A DNA stretch of 64,000 nt, taken from Tamarix chinensis (Eukaryota; Streptophyta; Magnoliopsida; Caryophyllales; Tamaricaceae). Every line of letters starts with the position of its first letter. Within the stretch, counting starts at the first letter, position 1. The stretch is from positions 6,497,861-6,561,860 of the forward strand of contig CM060172.1 of NCBI GenBank assembly GCA_030549775.1, read 5' to 3'. The notes beneath the pieces were generated by a model. The model had not been told where the DNA came from, ran no database searches, and was given only the letters and a program-made list of their open reading frames with translations. A program made the position numbers and the translations under genes. Positions 49,046 to 61,473 of the stretch are shown piece by piece.

Positions 49046-49204
49046 GTTTGTTTAAGGAGGAGAAATATGGTTCACTTATCTGGACCATTAATGCCGCTAG
49101 GAGTGAATGTGGAAGATATGCTTAGAGATCATGAGAGGCTGATTCAGCACGCTGTTCGTAAGTCAATGGGCAGGAATTATAATAGATCACGCAATAACAA
49201 CTAG
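49046..49204 (+). CDS. Terminal exon resembling plant CDK-like kinase C-terminus
   Basis: A 52-codon open stretch follows a good splice acceptor (polypyrimidine run, TTTCTTATAG at 49036-49045) and ends with TAG at 49202-49204. Its core, LSGPLMPLGVNVEDMLRDHE then RLIQHAVRKSMGR, matches the tail I remember from nuclear CDK-like Ser/Thr kinases of the At1g54610/IBS1 type (SGPL....NV(D/E)(D/E)MLK(E/D)HER.IQ.AVR(K/R)AR). The tail lies well outside the kinase domain and its role is unclear. Unlike nearby repeat frames it has no stop and a mixed codon usage. The kinase domain itself was not seen in the window, so this is either the last exon of a gene with very long introns or an isolated captured fragment. 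The identification is from memory of the motif. Confidence 0.5.
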   Translation, partial: VCLRRRNMVHLSGPLMPLGVNVEDMLRDHERLIQHAVRKSMGRNYNRSRNNN

Positions 49205-50947
49205 TGATTTCAAATGGATAGTGCATCTTGTTCAATATCGAATTGTCCATATATATAAGAAAATTTGTAATAGTTAAATACAAGAGAAAATAATTTGATC
49301 ATACAATGTAAAATTAACCACTTGTGTGCCCATCTATTTATGTGTTTTCATATTATAATTTTCCAATTTTTATCATAATTCCATACATGAACTTTAAATT
49401 TCATAAATTATAATCTAAGTGTTTAGAATATGGAGAAAAAAGAATTTAAGAAGAAAATAAATCAATTAATAGAGACTTGAATGATAGAGTACATACTTTT
49501 GTTGGAAAAATTGGAATTCTTAATCAATCTTATATTTGAAAACACATGTTGAATCATGGAATTACTTTTGTTGTCCTCACTCACTCGAATTAAAATTTTA
49601 AAATCTCTACAAATTTTAGCTCTTGAAAAAACTGTGCTCAATTAATCATGAATGGAAATATTTCCTTTAAAAATTGTCAAAATAGAAAATGTTAACCCTA
49701 AAATTGGTTATTTCTTAATATATAAGACGCAATATTCATAGGAAATATGTTGTCATAGAATCTAAAGGTGAACTCAAATTATTTTAGGTTATTGAAATTC
49801 TAAGATTAAATTTCTATGATATACATTACTTTTCACACAAAAAAAAATCCAAAACAAAGGTTTCAATGCATAATGCAAAGATATAATTAATATGTAACCT
49901 AACAATTTTACATGGTTAGTTTTAAATTCATCATATCACTAGAAATACAAAACAACCTACTTCCTTTGAAGAAATCAAGCCTATCATGAAATCATAGATA
50001 ATTACTATCTAATATACTTATTATAATCACCTATTCCTTTCAATAAAAAAATAAAAGATAAATAATTAATGACTTATGTAAGCTTAAATATAATGAATGG
50101 GTGATAGTGTTATATTCCCAGTTTTTCTCTAATTAATAATTTGATTTTTTATCACAATGTAGAATCTAGAATAATGAAGGGAGATGAGAAAACCACATCT
50201 AACATTAAGAGAACTATAATAATTAACCTAACCCATATTAGATGTAGTGCTTAAAATCATAACCAAATAAAACTTCAAAAATTATCAATTAAAAAGATAA
50301 ACTCGTCCAAATGATAGATATTTTAAAATGAAACAAGATAAGAACAAAATCATGGAGATTCAAACCAAGTACATAAACAAAAAAAAATCTTGTTTAGAGT
50401 TGAATAATTGATAAAATAATAAAATCTCATGGATCACAAGCAAAAGGGTACACCACTTAACTAAACATTAGACTACTAAAAGCACTCTATTAAGTGAGCA
50501 TGACTAATATTTGGGAAAAATTTTACTACCATCAACCAAGGCACCAACACCACGTGAGAACACATTATCATTTGTTATCAAATTGACAATGACCGTAAAA
50601 TGATATTATTAGCATGGTAACCACTGAGTAAAATCTAAGCACTTTACATTGTTGTGCATGGATCATATAAGATCATAGTATCACAAAAAAATCATGGAAT
50701 AGTATGCTAGACCATTAGTTTGCTGACAACACATTATACACTATGAATTCATGTGTGACATAAACATGTTACATTAGATATAATAATATACGTCAAAAAG
50801 AAGAAGCAAATATAATTGAATCACTCTACTTGAATCGATAAAAATGCCCTTGTGTCATCTCTAGGATTCAAATCAAATTATGTTCCCTTCCATACATCAC
50901 AATCATATAAGTCTTAATATTTAGATTAAAAACATGGTCACTTATTA
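49205..50947. other. Possible 3' UTR, then unassigned AT-rich DNA
   Basis: The first 150 bases or so after the TAG are AT-rich and could be the 3' untranslated region; no certain polyadenylation signal can be singled out. Beyond about 49350 I see nothing I can name: no protein motif, LTR edge or tandem repeat. Confidence 0.35.
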
Positions 50948-51506
50948 TATATAACACCCCTATTTTTACACTTGAGAACTTTCACTTTGATTTGCTTTTG
51001 CTAAGATAAATAAAAAAATATAAAGTATTACGAACACATCTAGCATAGAGAATTTATAACCTATTTTAGACCATGTGACCCCATTATCAATTGGATTACT
51101 TTATTAGGTCAAGGGTTCAAAACTAATCCATTCTTGATTGTGCAACACATAGCCCCTTGTGTCATTGAGCCACATACACAATTTACCTCCTCCCTAATGT
51201 CATAGTGGTAGGGATGTTGAGGCCCTAAGGGTGAGTATGTTTCCATCTAAGAGAAGGTAGAATCCATACAAGATGATATACTAAAAATTAACTTAATATG
51301 TTATTATTATATAGGGTCTAAGCCTTGTTTAAAATATTATAAGGTTACAAACTAATTAAACAATTATCGAAAGAAGAAAGGAACGAGAACTAAGAAAACT
51401 AGGTCATAATCCCCAACTATTATTAGATGACATTAGTATTAGCCCAGCCCCAAACAAATTGCAATAGAACCACCATTACAACAACACCAAATATCTAAAA
51501 GTATTG
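50948..51506. mobile_element. LTR-edge-like fragment
   Basis: TATAACACCCCTATTTTTAC at about 50949 resembles the TGTAACAYYCCTATTTTTCA edge of the giant LTRs in minus orientation, but no primer-binding site precedes it. The fragment runs into LTR 'd' at 51507. It has no coding content. Confidence 0.3.
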
Positions 51507-54500
51507 TGTAATACCTCACTTTTTGATTCCTTAATGTGTGCTAATACAGGTGTTTAATGGTGATCTAAGTGTGATTGATCTTCTTTTTGACGTATATTTA
51601 TGATTGGTATGGTTCTTGGATAAGATTAATTTGGATTAAGGTAAAATATTTGGTTTTATCAAGAAACTTATCGACTGGTTAAAGGTACCAATTGATTGAT
51701 TTTTCCATTAAATTCAATTTCTAAAATCCAATGAACTAATCAACTAGTTTGGGGTATAAGTCGACTTCTTTGGCTGACCTAACTGTTGTTAAAACTCAAG
51801 TTTCATTTAAATATTTTTCCAAAACTTTTCTAGCATCATAACTACATTTTGAAAAGTTATTTTTAAGTTTTATTAATCTTCTATGCCTAATTAACCTATT
51901 TTTCTTATTTTTGACAGATTTTTGAGCGAGGAATTCATGAGAAATCACTTTCATGCCCTCAAATCATTTGTCCTCTTCTTCCCTATTATCTCTCTTCTAT
52001 AATGTTCCTAAACGGATTATCTAATTCTGTAACCTTAGTAGATTTTTTGAACATTGATTCTCATCCATTTTTGTCATCATTCCCTTCTTATGTTCAAAAT
52101 TATTGAGGTACATTACCTAGAATCCTATGGTTTCGCCTAATTATCTCACGGAAGAAATGTTAGCTTAGACATTTCAAAACCAACCCTTTGAATCTTTAAT
52201 TCACATGAGGTTTAAGAGTCTTGATTTACTCACTCACCTTCTCCCTTCAATTGAACCCTCAGTAATTCGGTCTCAAAGTCTTCATTTTTCTCTCTTCTTC
52301 CCTAACCTGTGAACTACCAAGTTTTCCTTCATTCTTACTTTCCCACTTTTCTAACTTTATTGTTCCATTATAATCATCTATTCCTCTTTCAACTAGCTCC
52401 CTACATCCTTCTTCTTTTTATTTTAAGCAAGACTGGGTTAGATTAAGGGTTAAATTTCATCTATTTTGCTCTTTATTTACCCCATTTAAAACATGGTTTT
52501 TTCTCTTAATTTCTCTCCTAGGTCTTCGATTTCAAAAAGGTTTGCGCAATTTCATAAAGGATCACACTGAGTTTTAATTAAGCTTCTCTTGAAAGGTATT
52601 TCACTATAAGAGAAAGGATTTGGAATTTTAGGGACATGTGCTTTTTTGGTGTGTTGCTCAGCTCTTTTAAGGTAAATCATTTTCTTCCCTTTTTTTTTTG
52701 TAGAAATTGTATAGGCAATTATAGTATATGTTCTGTAACTCTATGATATCTTGAATCATAAAATGACAATGTGCTTGCACTAGTTGTATATAATAAATGA
52801 ATGGACTTGTAAGAAATTTGGTTTCAAGCTTCATGTGCCTAAATCTCATGCCTATGATTCCATATTCAAAAATTTCTTGATATTTTGGGTGCCTTATGTT
52901 ACTCTGATATACGTGACATGTGGAGTAGATTGTTGTATGATGACTTAGTAAGAAGAGAATGTGATGCTTGATTTCCTTACTAAAGTTCATAAAATGCCAG
53001 CACGATCTGCTAAGATTCCTAGCATTATTTTCACATTTTGTATGTCAATTCATGAATACTATCGTTGAGAACCTTTTATGATATGAGATTAATGTTTGGA
53101 TTTAAGTGGGCAAAGTTATGGAATTCAATCATGTATAATTTATGTTTTATTGCATTGCTTTCACTCTAGATTGATTAACTAGTCTCCAAGATAGATCAAT
53201 TAGTCTGGTTGACTAATCAACTAGTTGGTTTATGACTTTAGTTTTTTGGGTCTCAGATTAAACTGATCGATTGATTCGACCAAACCGATAGACTGGTTCC
53301 TAGAATAGTTGATTAGTTGGGTAATCCAATCAACTGGTAGGTCTATGATTTCAGTAGTTCTAGTCTCGATTTAAACACACTGACTAGTTTGACTAAACCA
53401 ATCATCTAGTTCCTAGAATATTTGATTGGTTGGTTTAAATGATTAATAGGTTGATCTATAACTCTATTAGTCTTAGCCTTGAGTCAGACCCATCAACTAG
53501 TATAACGAAGAAAATATTCTAGTTCTCAAAACATTCAACTAGTGAGGTTGACTAATTTATTGGTTAGCAAGACCCTTGACTAGGTTTTGAAGTTGTTCGA
53601 GTGGTCTTGTCCAATTTTTCTTTTCTCACCTATTTTCTTTCTGAATGTGAAGTTTGAGTTTTTCTCATACTTGGATAATGACTTAGTATGCTCAAAGCTA
53701 TGAAATTATCTTGATTGATAAGCTTATATAATAGATTAAAGAAAATAAAAATTAATTATCCTAATTGACCAATGTTTGACCTTAGTGTAGCATTTGGCTC
53801 TCTTCTTGAATATAACCCAAATAGATTATCAAATGAATAAAAATGGGTTATTCTTACAGTTAATATTAATTAAATGGATTAAAATGATTGATAATAGACC
53901 TCAAGTGACTAATATCATGGCAGTAAAATGAGAACCCTATCGGTGAAATGACTTACAAATATGAAAGAAGATAGCATAAATATATAGGATGGTCTTGAGT
54001 TAACCTTACGTACGATTAGCTAATGAAATAAATAAATATTTATGAGTTAGGATTGGATTCTAGATAACTATAATTAGACCTTAAGCTATGGCCCTAGGAA
54101 TTTAATTGTAACATTCTTTGTTAAATGGGTAAGTCTATGATTGAGCAATGGACTATAACTTTGACTTTGGCATAACCTAGAGTTGAATTGGGAACAAGGG
54201 AATAAATGAAAATTCAATTGTTGGCTTGAAATATTATGGGTGATATTAGTATTAAATACTTTAACCCTTTAGCATAATGGATTGTATACTACAATAGTCA
54301 CTTGAAGAGATCCTAATGGGAATAATGGATGATGCAAAAACCCTGTATGGATGTGTTGAATTAAAATGGATAGTTACTTGGTGTGATATTGTTGTGGACC
54401 TCTACATCAAATGAAATTTCAAAGCTAATAATCACTTACAGTGCAATGAGATCTGAGAAAGTTCTAGATTATTTGATCCTTGCTTAGCTACTACGGGTTA

Positions 54501-55837
54501 GTCTGCCTTTCAATGCTTTTGTCTTCATGTAGGGTCCTAGTTGATCTTGGGATCCTCATAGATCCTAGTTCCTTCCTACTCTAGACAATGATAACATACT
54601 AGAGGGCATTGATAATAAAGAATATGGTCCCCACAAGATGGTTATTTGGCATGAGCTAGGACATTATGCCCACTTTATTGGACGGCCATGGTAGTAAGAG
54701 GCCATAGGAAATAATTCCACCTATTGCTCAATAACTTACAGTAAAATAATTATATACTCACTTATTGCTAAATGATTTTGTTAAAGGAATTCTATTTTTT
54801 AGTGACCAAAATGGTTATTATATTAATATGGTTTTCTCATTACTTTATGAATAGTTAAGAGCTCACACCTCATTAAAGCTACAAATATGTGGTATATTTC
54901 ATGCTCACCAACTTAGAATTCAATGTTAATCATATGTTCCTTTGGAATGGCTACTATGGTACATACTTATGTTCTAGAATGTATCCACGAATTATTAGAT
55001 GATCTATGTTCCTTATTACCATACAAGTTATACTCTATTTACTATTGAATGGATAATCCAAGTAATTCACATTAGTTTGCATGTTAAAGTTTTGTATACT
55101 CTAATATGCTAGCATGATTATAAATAAGTATGATTAAATGGATCCACTCATATCTTTTATGACCTATATGATTGTATATAAATGACATAATAGGAAATTC
55201 ACATGCACATGTGGGTAAGTTGTACCATAAATTTGTAGCATGGTTCTTGTATGTACTAGGATCTACATGGTAGTAGTAGATTGGGTTACTCAATATATTT
55301 TCATATTGATAGGGTTTTTGTTGCAATCCCCTGCTCAATCCCACAAAGAAGATGTTGTTTGTAGGTTTCCTGAGGACTATCGGTGAGTGGTCCATCCTCC
55401 TCTTAGAAATACTGGCTTGTTGAGTGTAGGCTTCCCTAGAGACTTTTTCTCTAGTCCTTGAGTAACCATGACGTATTCCATTGAAATTAATTTGCTTCAA
55501 CTAAGAATTTTATTTATACATATCTTGTATAGATTTGGGCCAATGTAGTAATTTGCTTCAGCTAAGCTATTTCTTTATACATATCTTATACAGATTTGAG
55601 CCTATGTAGCCTTGGGTTATAAATAATTATTTTTATTATCTTTTGCACCATAGTATCCCTTGTGTTTTTATTGGTGTGATACTTAGCCTTGTCTCTAATA
55701 TGAGGTAGATGGTAAAATGCCTATCTTGTGTTATAAATGGTTGTTATACCCTATTTTTCATAGGTTGGAATTGTATTTCAACTTTCGTAATGTTTTTAAA
55801 ATAACTGTTTTTAGTAGTAAAAAATGGTGGTGTTACA
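51507..55837 (+). mobile_element. Giant LTR 'd' in plus orientation, about 4.3 kb
   Basis: It begins TGTAATACCTCACTTTTTGA, matching the minus-strand start of the A1 and A2 LTRs (TGTAATGACCCACTTTT), and ends ATGGTGGTGTTACA. The complement of 55300-55450 matches 4455-4570 and 11740-11860 (AGGAGGATGGACCACTCAC and flanks). A decayed primer-binding site (TAGTATTAGTTG, 55840-55851) follows, so this is the 5' LTR of a plus-oriented element. It holds a minisatellite at 53160-53600. The 138-codon minus frame at 55084-55500 is an antisense chance frame, not kept in A1 or A2. Confidence 0.75.
53160..53600 (+). repeat. Minisatellite with period about 112 bp in LTR 'd'
   Basis: About four imperfect copies start near 53160, 53252, 53363 and 53475. 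Each contains GACTAGTTTGACCAAACCAA-like text, then CTAGAATAGTTGATTAGTTG, a second CAATCAACTGGTAGGTCTAT and a CTTTAGTAGTTCTAGTCTCG-like tail. Internal inverted symmetry around ACTAGT is evident. Clusters of the same units occur in the other giant LTRs. Confidence 0.7.
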
Positions 55838-56200
55838 TGTAGTATTAGTTGATATGCATAGTGAGTAAACAGGATGTACTAAAAGCAATATTAAGCTCAT
55901 GTAAGGCATACATGTATGTGTTGAAAGTTGTTGATCGTACTCAAGCTGATTTCGTAATTAACACATAGAACATACATAGCAATGGAAGAACATGTGATTA
56001 CATGAATTTAGGTCCATTATAAATTTTCTATTATTCATTATTATTAATGAAAAAAATCTAAAATCACATAGAAGACTTAAAATAACATAAACACTCAAAT
56101 TATGATACCAAGCATTAATAATAATATTATCATATCCCTAAAATATTATTAAATATTATCCATAATTTACTTATATTTCTAAATGTTGAAATTTTTATTA
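55838..56200 (+). mobile_element. Start of the internal region after LTR 'd'
   Basis: It opens with the decayed primer-binding site at 55840-55851. No gag frame follows, and the sequence cannot be aligned with the A1 or A2 internal regions beyond this site. From about 56100 it becomes very AT-rich. The element is probably truncated. Confidence 0.4.
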
Positions 56201-57560
56201 AATAAATTTATCTCTTCTTTTTATTTTGATCCACCCTGAAGCTATATATATTAACCCGATTTACTTTTTTAATTGGCTACCCAAAATTTTAATAAATAAA
56301 TTTTATCAAACTTATAAATTTAATCGAATTATAATTCTAACCCTAAATTTAATTTCTTTTTTTCCACTTTTCCTTTTCTCTTTTCTTTTCTCACCCTTCT
56401 TTTTTCTTCTCATGCCCTCACCTAACATTCTTTATTTTTCTCCTTCCCAAACCCACTCTACCGTGCCCAACCCTCTTTCTTTCCTTTTCTTCCTTTCCTA
56501 TGCCCCAAGAACCTAGCCCACTTCCTATTTCCCAAACCCTTTCTTTTTTTCTTTCCTCATGCCCCAAAAGTCAATCCCACCTTCTTCCTTCTCTTATCCT
56601 TTTTCCTTGTCTCCACCGCTTGCATCACTCTTACAGCACCCTTACTATACATGCTTGTATCCTTCTTTTCCCATCTAGAAAAACTATAACTAGACACCCC
56701 CTCCTCCCATCCCTTTGCTCCTATTCTTGTTTCTTCCACCATCCCTCCACCCAGCCTACAGAAAAACCTTTCCCCTTTAGCTCCCTACACACTTCAGCTC
56801 CCTACACCCTCCCATGCGCCCCCTTTTACACCCCTAAACCCAATTCCACCCACTCTTCTTCTTCATTTTCTTATCAACCCTCTATTCTTCCCATACCTTT
56901 GTTCCCCTACCATATTTTTCTCCCTTGGAGTTCCAACCACCTCTACCTCCTTACATCACCATCCTATCAAGCCTCTCATGCCCACCATTTTAGCCTCCCC
57001 AACTTAGTTCCAATCACCAGTACAATCACTTGCCTCAATTGTGACAGCCATTAGCCTTCCTCTTCATCCTTTCCTCCCTTTTGTACCTACACACAATACT
57101 CTCTAACCATTTAGTTGTATATCACTATCACTGGTACTACCCACCCACTCTACAACCCTTGTTCCAACTCGAAACAACCACCTTTACAGCCTCCCTGCAC
57201 AAATGATCCATAGCTACACCACCATACATTTGTGCCCCTCCTCTGCACCACAAGCCATTTGTGCATGCACCATCACCACCTGTCTCCATCTTTCATTAGA
57301 ATCTCCAACCACTACCACCACTAGCCCCTACACCATCACACAATAGCCACCACTACTCATATACAACTCTACCACTACTCTCCTTCTCCTATCTCTCCAT
57401 TTTCCCACCTTGTCACAAAACCACCACCACAGCTTCATTGCCATTGTTGCCATCCACCATAGAGCATCACCCCCACATATCTAATTAATCCCTCGAAACC
57501 CCTTCTACCTTAGCCACTCATACTATATGAGGAGAGTGAGTTTTCTTTAAAATTTTACTC
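56200..57560 (+). other. Pyrimidine- and C-rich tract, possible decayed LTR leader
   Basis: The plus strand turns T/C-rich at 56350-56420, then C-rich with many CCACC and CCATC runs to 57500. A 184-codon open frame at 56500-57054 arises because a C/T-rich strand has few stop codons; its product is only Ser, Pro, Leu and His, without domain or signal, so I do not call it a gene. The order (AT-rich, pyrimidine tract, C-rich, CCACCAC) resembles 61474-63040, which suggests an older relative of that LTR. Confidence 0.4.
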
Positions 57561-57758
57561 CCATTTGAAGATAAGGGCATTTTTTTTAATTTTCCTACTT
57601 AATAAATATTTTTTTTTATAAATTATTATTTTATTAATTAAATATTGATATGGAAATTGTGACATTATTTCTAAGTATAAAATTTTTATTAGTTGGGCCT
57701 AATCAAATTTAGTAAGTTGCCCTATAAATTATGCTTTTGCTAGAAATCACATCACCTG

Positions 57759-58125
57759 TATACTCCACTAAAGTGTTTAGATACCATATGATAGAATATT
57801 TAGGTTTTCATATATAAACTGAATTAATGTGTTTGTTACGTTATAACTATTATACACTACTTAAATTTTTGAATATCATATGACAGCACATTAGTTTTTG
57901 ATACACAATTCGTGTAAAATATGTTTTTTAACTTTTAAATTTTATACTCAACTAAAATGATAGATATATCATGACAACATAGTAGGGTTTGGATGTGTAA
58001 ATCATGTTAAGCATTTTTAATACTATAATCATTATACTCTACTAAAATGCTTGGATATTTTATGATAACACATTAGAGTTTTAATATATGAATTGTATTA
58101 AGCATGATTCATTACCCTAATACTC
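57759..58125 (+). repeat. Tandem array, period 90-92 bp, four copies
   Basis: Units start at about 57759, 57851, 57943 and 58033, with a truncated fifth at about 58117. Each begins TATACTC(T)ACTAAAATG, continues through an ATATCATATGATAACACATT block and ends with an AATTGTGTTAAGCATGTTT-like part. The copies are roughly three quarters alike. No coding content. Confidence 0.8.
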
Positions 58126-58359
58126 TAACTAATTCTAATTCTAATGTGTAAGATATTAGACGAGTATCTTCATAATTGTAGAATCTTTGAATTTTGATTG
58201 AACTTGAAAGAAAGTCTACTCAAAGTAAAGAAAATTATTCTTAAAGTTCACTTGTCACTTGAGAGAAACATAGGAAAAGTTTTGACTCCTTCACCTTTGT
58301 TCATCTAATGCTCAATTTCATTATGGTTATTTATTCTTCCTCAATCAAACATAAAAGTC

Positions 58360-58402
<43 letters not shown>

Positions 58403-58403
58403 T
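58360..58403. repeat. (TA)n(CA)n microsatellite
   Basis: About twelve TA units (58360-58384) run directly into about nine CA units (58385-58403). This is a compound dinucleotide repeat with alternating purine-pyrimidine character. Confidence 0.95.
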
Positions 58404-58799
58404 ATAACAATGAGGATGAGATTAAATCTCCTTAACTAAGCCCAAATCAACAAGCCTAATTGTATAAGAGTTAAAATAACACATTTCCACATAGTATACA
58501 TAATGAGTTACAATTATAATGACAACATATTACAAAGTCTACATAAAATATCAAAGCTACAACAAACCTAATCATTATAATACATGGAATAATCAATAAT
58601 TAAGGTTCAAGTCTTCTAGATTTGTATCCCATCAAAAATTTTAACCTTTGAATTATCATTTTCTTTCACATTAGATATCATTGTTTAAGTCCTATTCTTA
58701 CAAACATATGCAGTACTCACTTAATGAAATATTATTAGCATTACTAAGAATTAGTACAATAATTTCCAAAGCAATTCTTACTACCTATAAATATGCTAA
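58404..58799. other. AT-rich spacer left of gypsy pol, possible LTR remnant
   Basis: This is where the 3' LTR of the following minus-strand gypsy element should start. No LTR pair or polypurine tract could be recognised. Confidence 0.3.
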
Positions 58800-60066
58800 C
58801 TATTGACCTTCAACTTGAGAGTAATGATATGTAGATGCTACCGCATCTTTCTCTATTTTTAAAGAAGAATTTTTCCTAAAATTAGCATGACTATAATAAG
58901 GAGATAAGCCACTACTTGTAAAAGTCCTAGAAACTCATCCATATGAATTTAGAAATTCCAATTCATATGCATTATTTCCAAATTTCCTTATTATTTTGAA
59001 AGATCCATATGCTCTTGGAATTAGTTTATTCTTTTATTCTTTCATAATTTTAGAAATATTTCTTTTCTCTAACGTGACCATACTAAGTCTCTTGGTGAAA
59101 ATATATGTATATTTCTACTTTTATTAGCTTGGTTTTAATACTTAACATTAGATTTTTCAATATTATTATTTATTTGTTCATGAAGTTTTTAAAGATATCA
59201 ACTCTTTCTTTAGCATAATGATTTTTAATATTACCTTTTATCAATGGCATCATATCAATAGATAAATAAGAATTAACTCCATAGATAACCTCAAATAGTT
59301 TAGAGTGAGTTGTATTAGAAGGACTCATATTGTATGCAAATTAAGCATGTGAGAGTTTGATGTCCTAATCCTTTCTACTTTTATTAACTAACTCTCTTCA
59401 TAATGTCCCCAATTTTCAAGTAGTCACTTTGGTTTTACTATCCATTTATGGACCACGAGAAGTACTAAACGATAACATAGTACTAAACGTATGTTAAAGT
59501 GTCTTATAAATGTAACTTAAAAATCTATCATCTCTATCTAAAAACTTACTTTTAGGAATATCATGTAACCTTACTATTTCCTTGTAATATAAATCTGCCA
59601 AATGAGTTACATTATCTATTTTATTATAATGAATGAAATGTGAGATTTTAGAAAATCTATGTATAACTATAATAATATAATCCTTTCCCTCTTTGCATCC
59701 TTTATAAATGTAAGACAAAGTCCATACTACCACTTTATCATGGTTAACTAGGTACTAATAGAGGGTATACAAACATTTATGGAAGAAACTCTTACCCTTT
59801 TGATAAATCACACATATCCCTAGAATATCTTATACTCATAAACTCGTGGCCAGTTGAATTTTTTTTTGTAATATTTCCATGGTTTTAGGAGCAAAAAAAT
59901 TACCAAATATATCCCCCTCATTTACTTCCTTAACAATTGAATTATGTACACTAGAATGAGGTATACATAACTTATTAAGCTTGTAAAGAAAGTCATCATG
60001 TAGAACATAATTACTAGAACTATCATTTTTTAAAACATTTATTATACACTTCAAAGAAATCATCAT
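58800..60066 (-). pseudogene. Ty3/gypsy integrase (second element)
   Basis: The frame at 59836-60066 reads NYVLHDDFLYKLNKLCIPHS, then VKEVNEGDIFGNFF, lining up with the HHCC entry region of plant gypsy integrase (FVLHDGYLFK...LCIPR.S.....I.E.H.GGL.GHFG). The 59494-59733 frame gives the core: IIIVIHRFSKISHFIHYNKI, then YYKEIVRLHDIPKSKFLDRD (usual VVVDRFSKM.HFI and EIVRLHG.P....SDRD). The D of VVVDRF is H here, but the later DRD Asp is kept. Near 58870-59070 SPRDLVWSR and GNNAYELEF mark the C-terminal region. Stops and shifts abolish function. The lineage is close to that of the 6.5-kb element, from the shared motif spelling. Confidence 0.8.
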
Positions 60067-60159
60067 ATTTTACATATAATTCTTTCAAATTTTCAATAAC
60101 TAATAATTTAGTATCTATCATAACAAGTATCATAGATATCAAAGATAAAGAATCTCCTA

Positions 60160-61473
60160 TGAAATTTTTTCTACCATGGAAACGTTTGACGGAAAACTTA
60201 ATGGATTGTAAGAAACTAACCCATTTTGCACGCCTAGGACTAATTTTATTTTAATCATGAAGGTATTTTAGACTCTCATGATTCAAATGCAAAACAAATA
60301 GCTTAGGTCTTGAATAATGACTCCATGTTTCCAAGCTTCTTATGATAGCATAGAATTCATTATCATATGTTCAATAATTCATTTTAGGACCATTAATTTT
60401 TCACCAAAAAAAGAAATGGCTCTTTTGTTTATAAGAGTACACCTCATATCCCTACTCCATAAGAATCACAAGTAACTTCAAATGATTTATCATAGTTAAG
60501 TAAATAAATATCGATGCATTACGTAGCTTAAACTTTGAAGTATCAAAGGCTTTTGTCGCATCTTCTCCCAACTTGAATTACCTTTTCCTTATAAGATGTG
60601 TAATTGGTGCGGCAATATCAAGAAGAATTTAATGAATTTTCAATAGAAACTTGCTAATTTGTGAGAAATCCTCACCTCATAAATATCTTTAGGTTTTGGC
60701 TAATCATAAATAACTTGAATCTTCGTTTGATCTAATATTATACCTTCACTACTCACAATATATCCATGGAAAACAATACTCTAAAGAATAGAATCACACT
60801 TTTCTTAATTTTTTTCCATAGACTTTAGTTGCCATTAGCTTATCAAATAATCTCCTAAATTACTAAGATTATTATGCTCATTTTTACTATACACAAGTAT
60901 GTCATCTAAGTATACCATAATGAATTTTCCAAGACAAGGTCAAAAAACTTCATTCAATAATATCATAAGAGAACTAGATGCATTAAACAATCCAAATGGC
61001 ATAATTGTCCATTCGTGAAGGCCATATTTCATTTTATAAATAGTTTTCCATTCATCCCTTTATCTTATCCTTATTTCATGATATCCATTATTAGATCAAT
61101 TTTAAAGAATACTTGTGCTCCACATAATTCATCTAGCATATCATCTTTCTAGGCATAGAAAGTATATATTTGATAGTTATATGATTCATGCTCTAGAATT
61201 AATAAACATCCACCATTTTTCATCTTTTATAGGAAAAAAATAATGAAGGTAAACACATCATGGACTCATGGTTTTCCTCACCTATCCTTTTCCTATGATA
61301 TCTTGTATTTTTTTTTCTCTAATTAATTAGCTTCTTCTTGATTGAATCTATAAGCAGGTCAATTAGGTAAACACATTCCGTGAAATCAATCTATAGCATG
61401 TTCTATCCCTCTTTTAGATCCCAAAAGTAATTCATTAGGAAACATGTCCTTATACTTATCTATAAGATCATCT
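60160..61473 (-). pseudogene. Ty3/gypsy reverse transcriptase and RNase H (second element)
   Basis: Reading leftwards from the break at 61473, DDLIDKYKDMFPNELLLGSK and GIEHAID form the RT entry. The next parts are WKTIYKMKYGLHEWTIMPFG and VYLDDILVYSK (about 60885-60920), an intact YLDD-type active site. RNase H shows [11 protein letters not shown] (about 60265-60300), matching the usual L(H/Y)(S/T)DHE(S/A)LKYL with the Asp changed to Asn. The order is that of Ty3/gypsy. Upstream protease and gag would lie to the right but are cut off at 61474, where unrelated LTR-like DNA starts. Stops occur throughout. Confidence 0.85.

Noticed and set aside
52667..52990. 107-codon minus frame
   Set aside because: Antisense within LTR 'd', no motif, not conserved in the other LTRs.
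55084..55500. 138-codon minus-strand open frame
   Set aside because: It lies antisense in a giant LTR; the matching places in A1 (4441-4860) and A2 (11740-12500) do not keep the frame.
56500..57054. 184-codon open frame, longest in the window
   Set aside because: It is a by-product of a C/T-rich strand with few stop triplets. The product is Ser/Pro/Leu/His-rich without domain, signal or conserved segment.
57759..58125. CRISPR array
   Set aside because: The repeats are contiguous 92-bp units without unique spacers, and the host is a plant.
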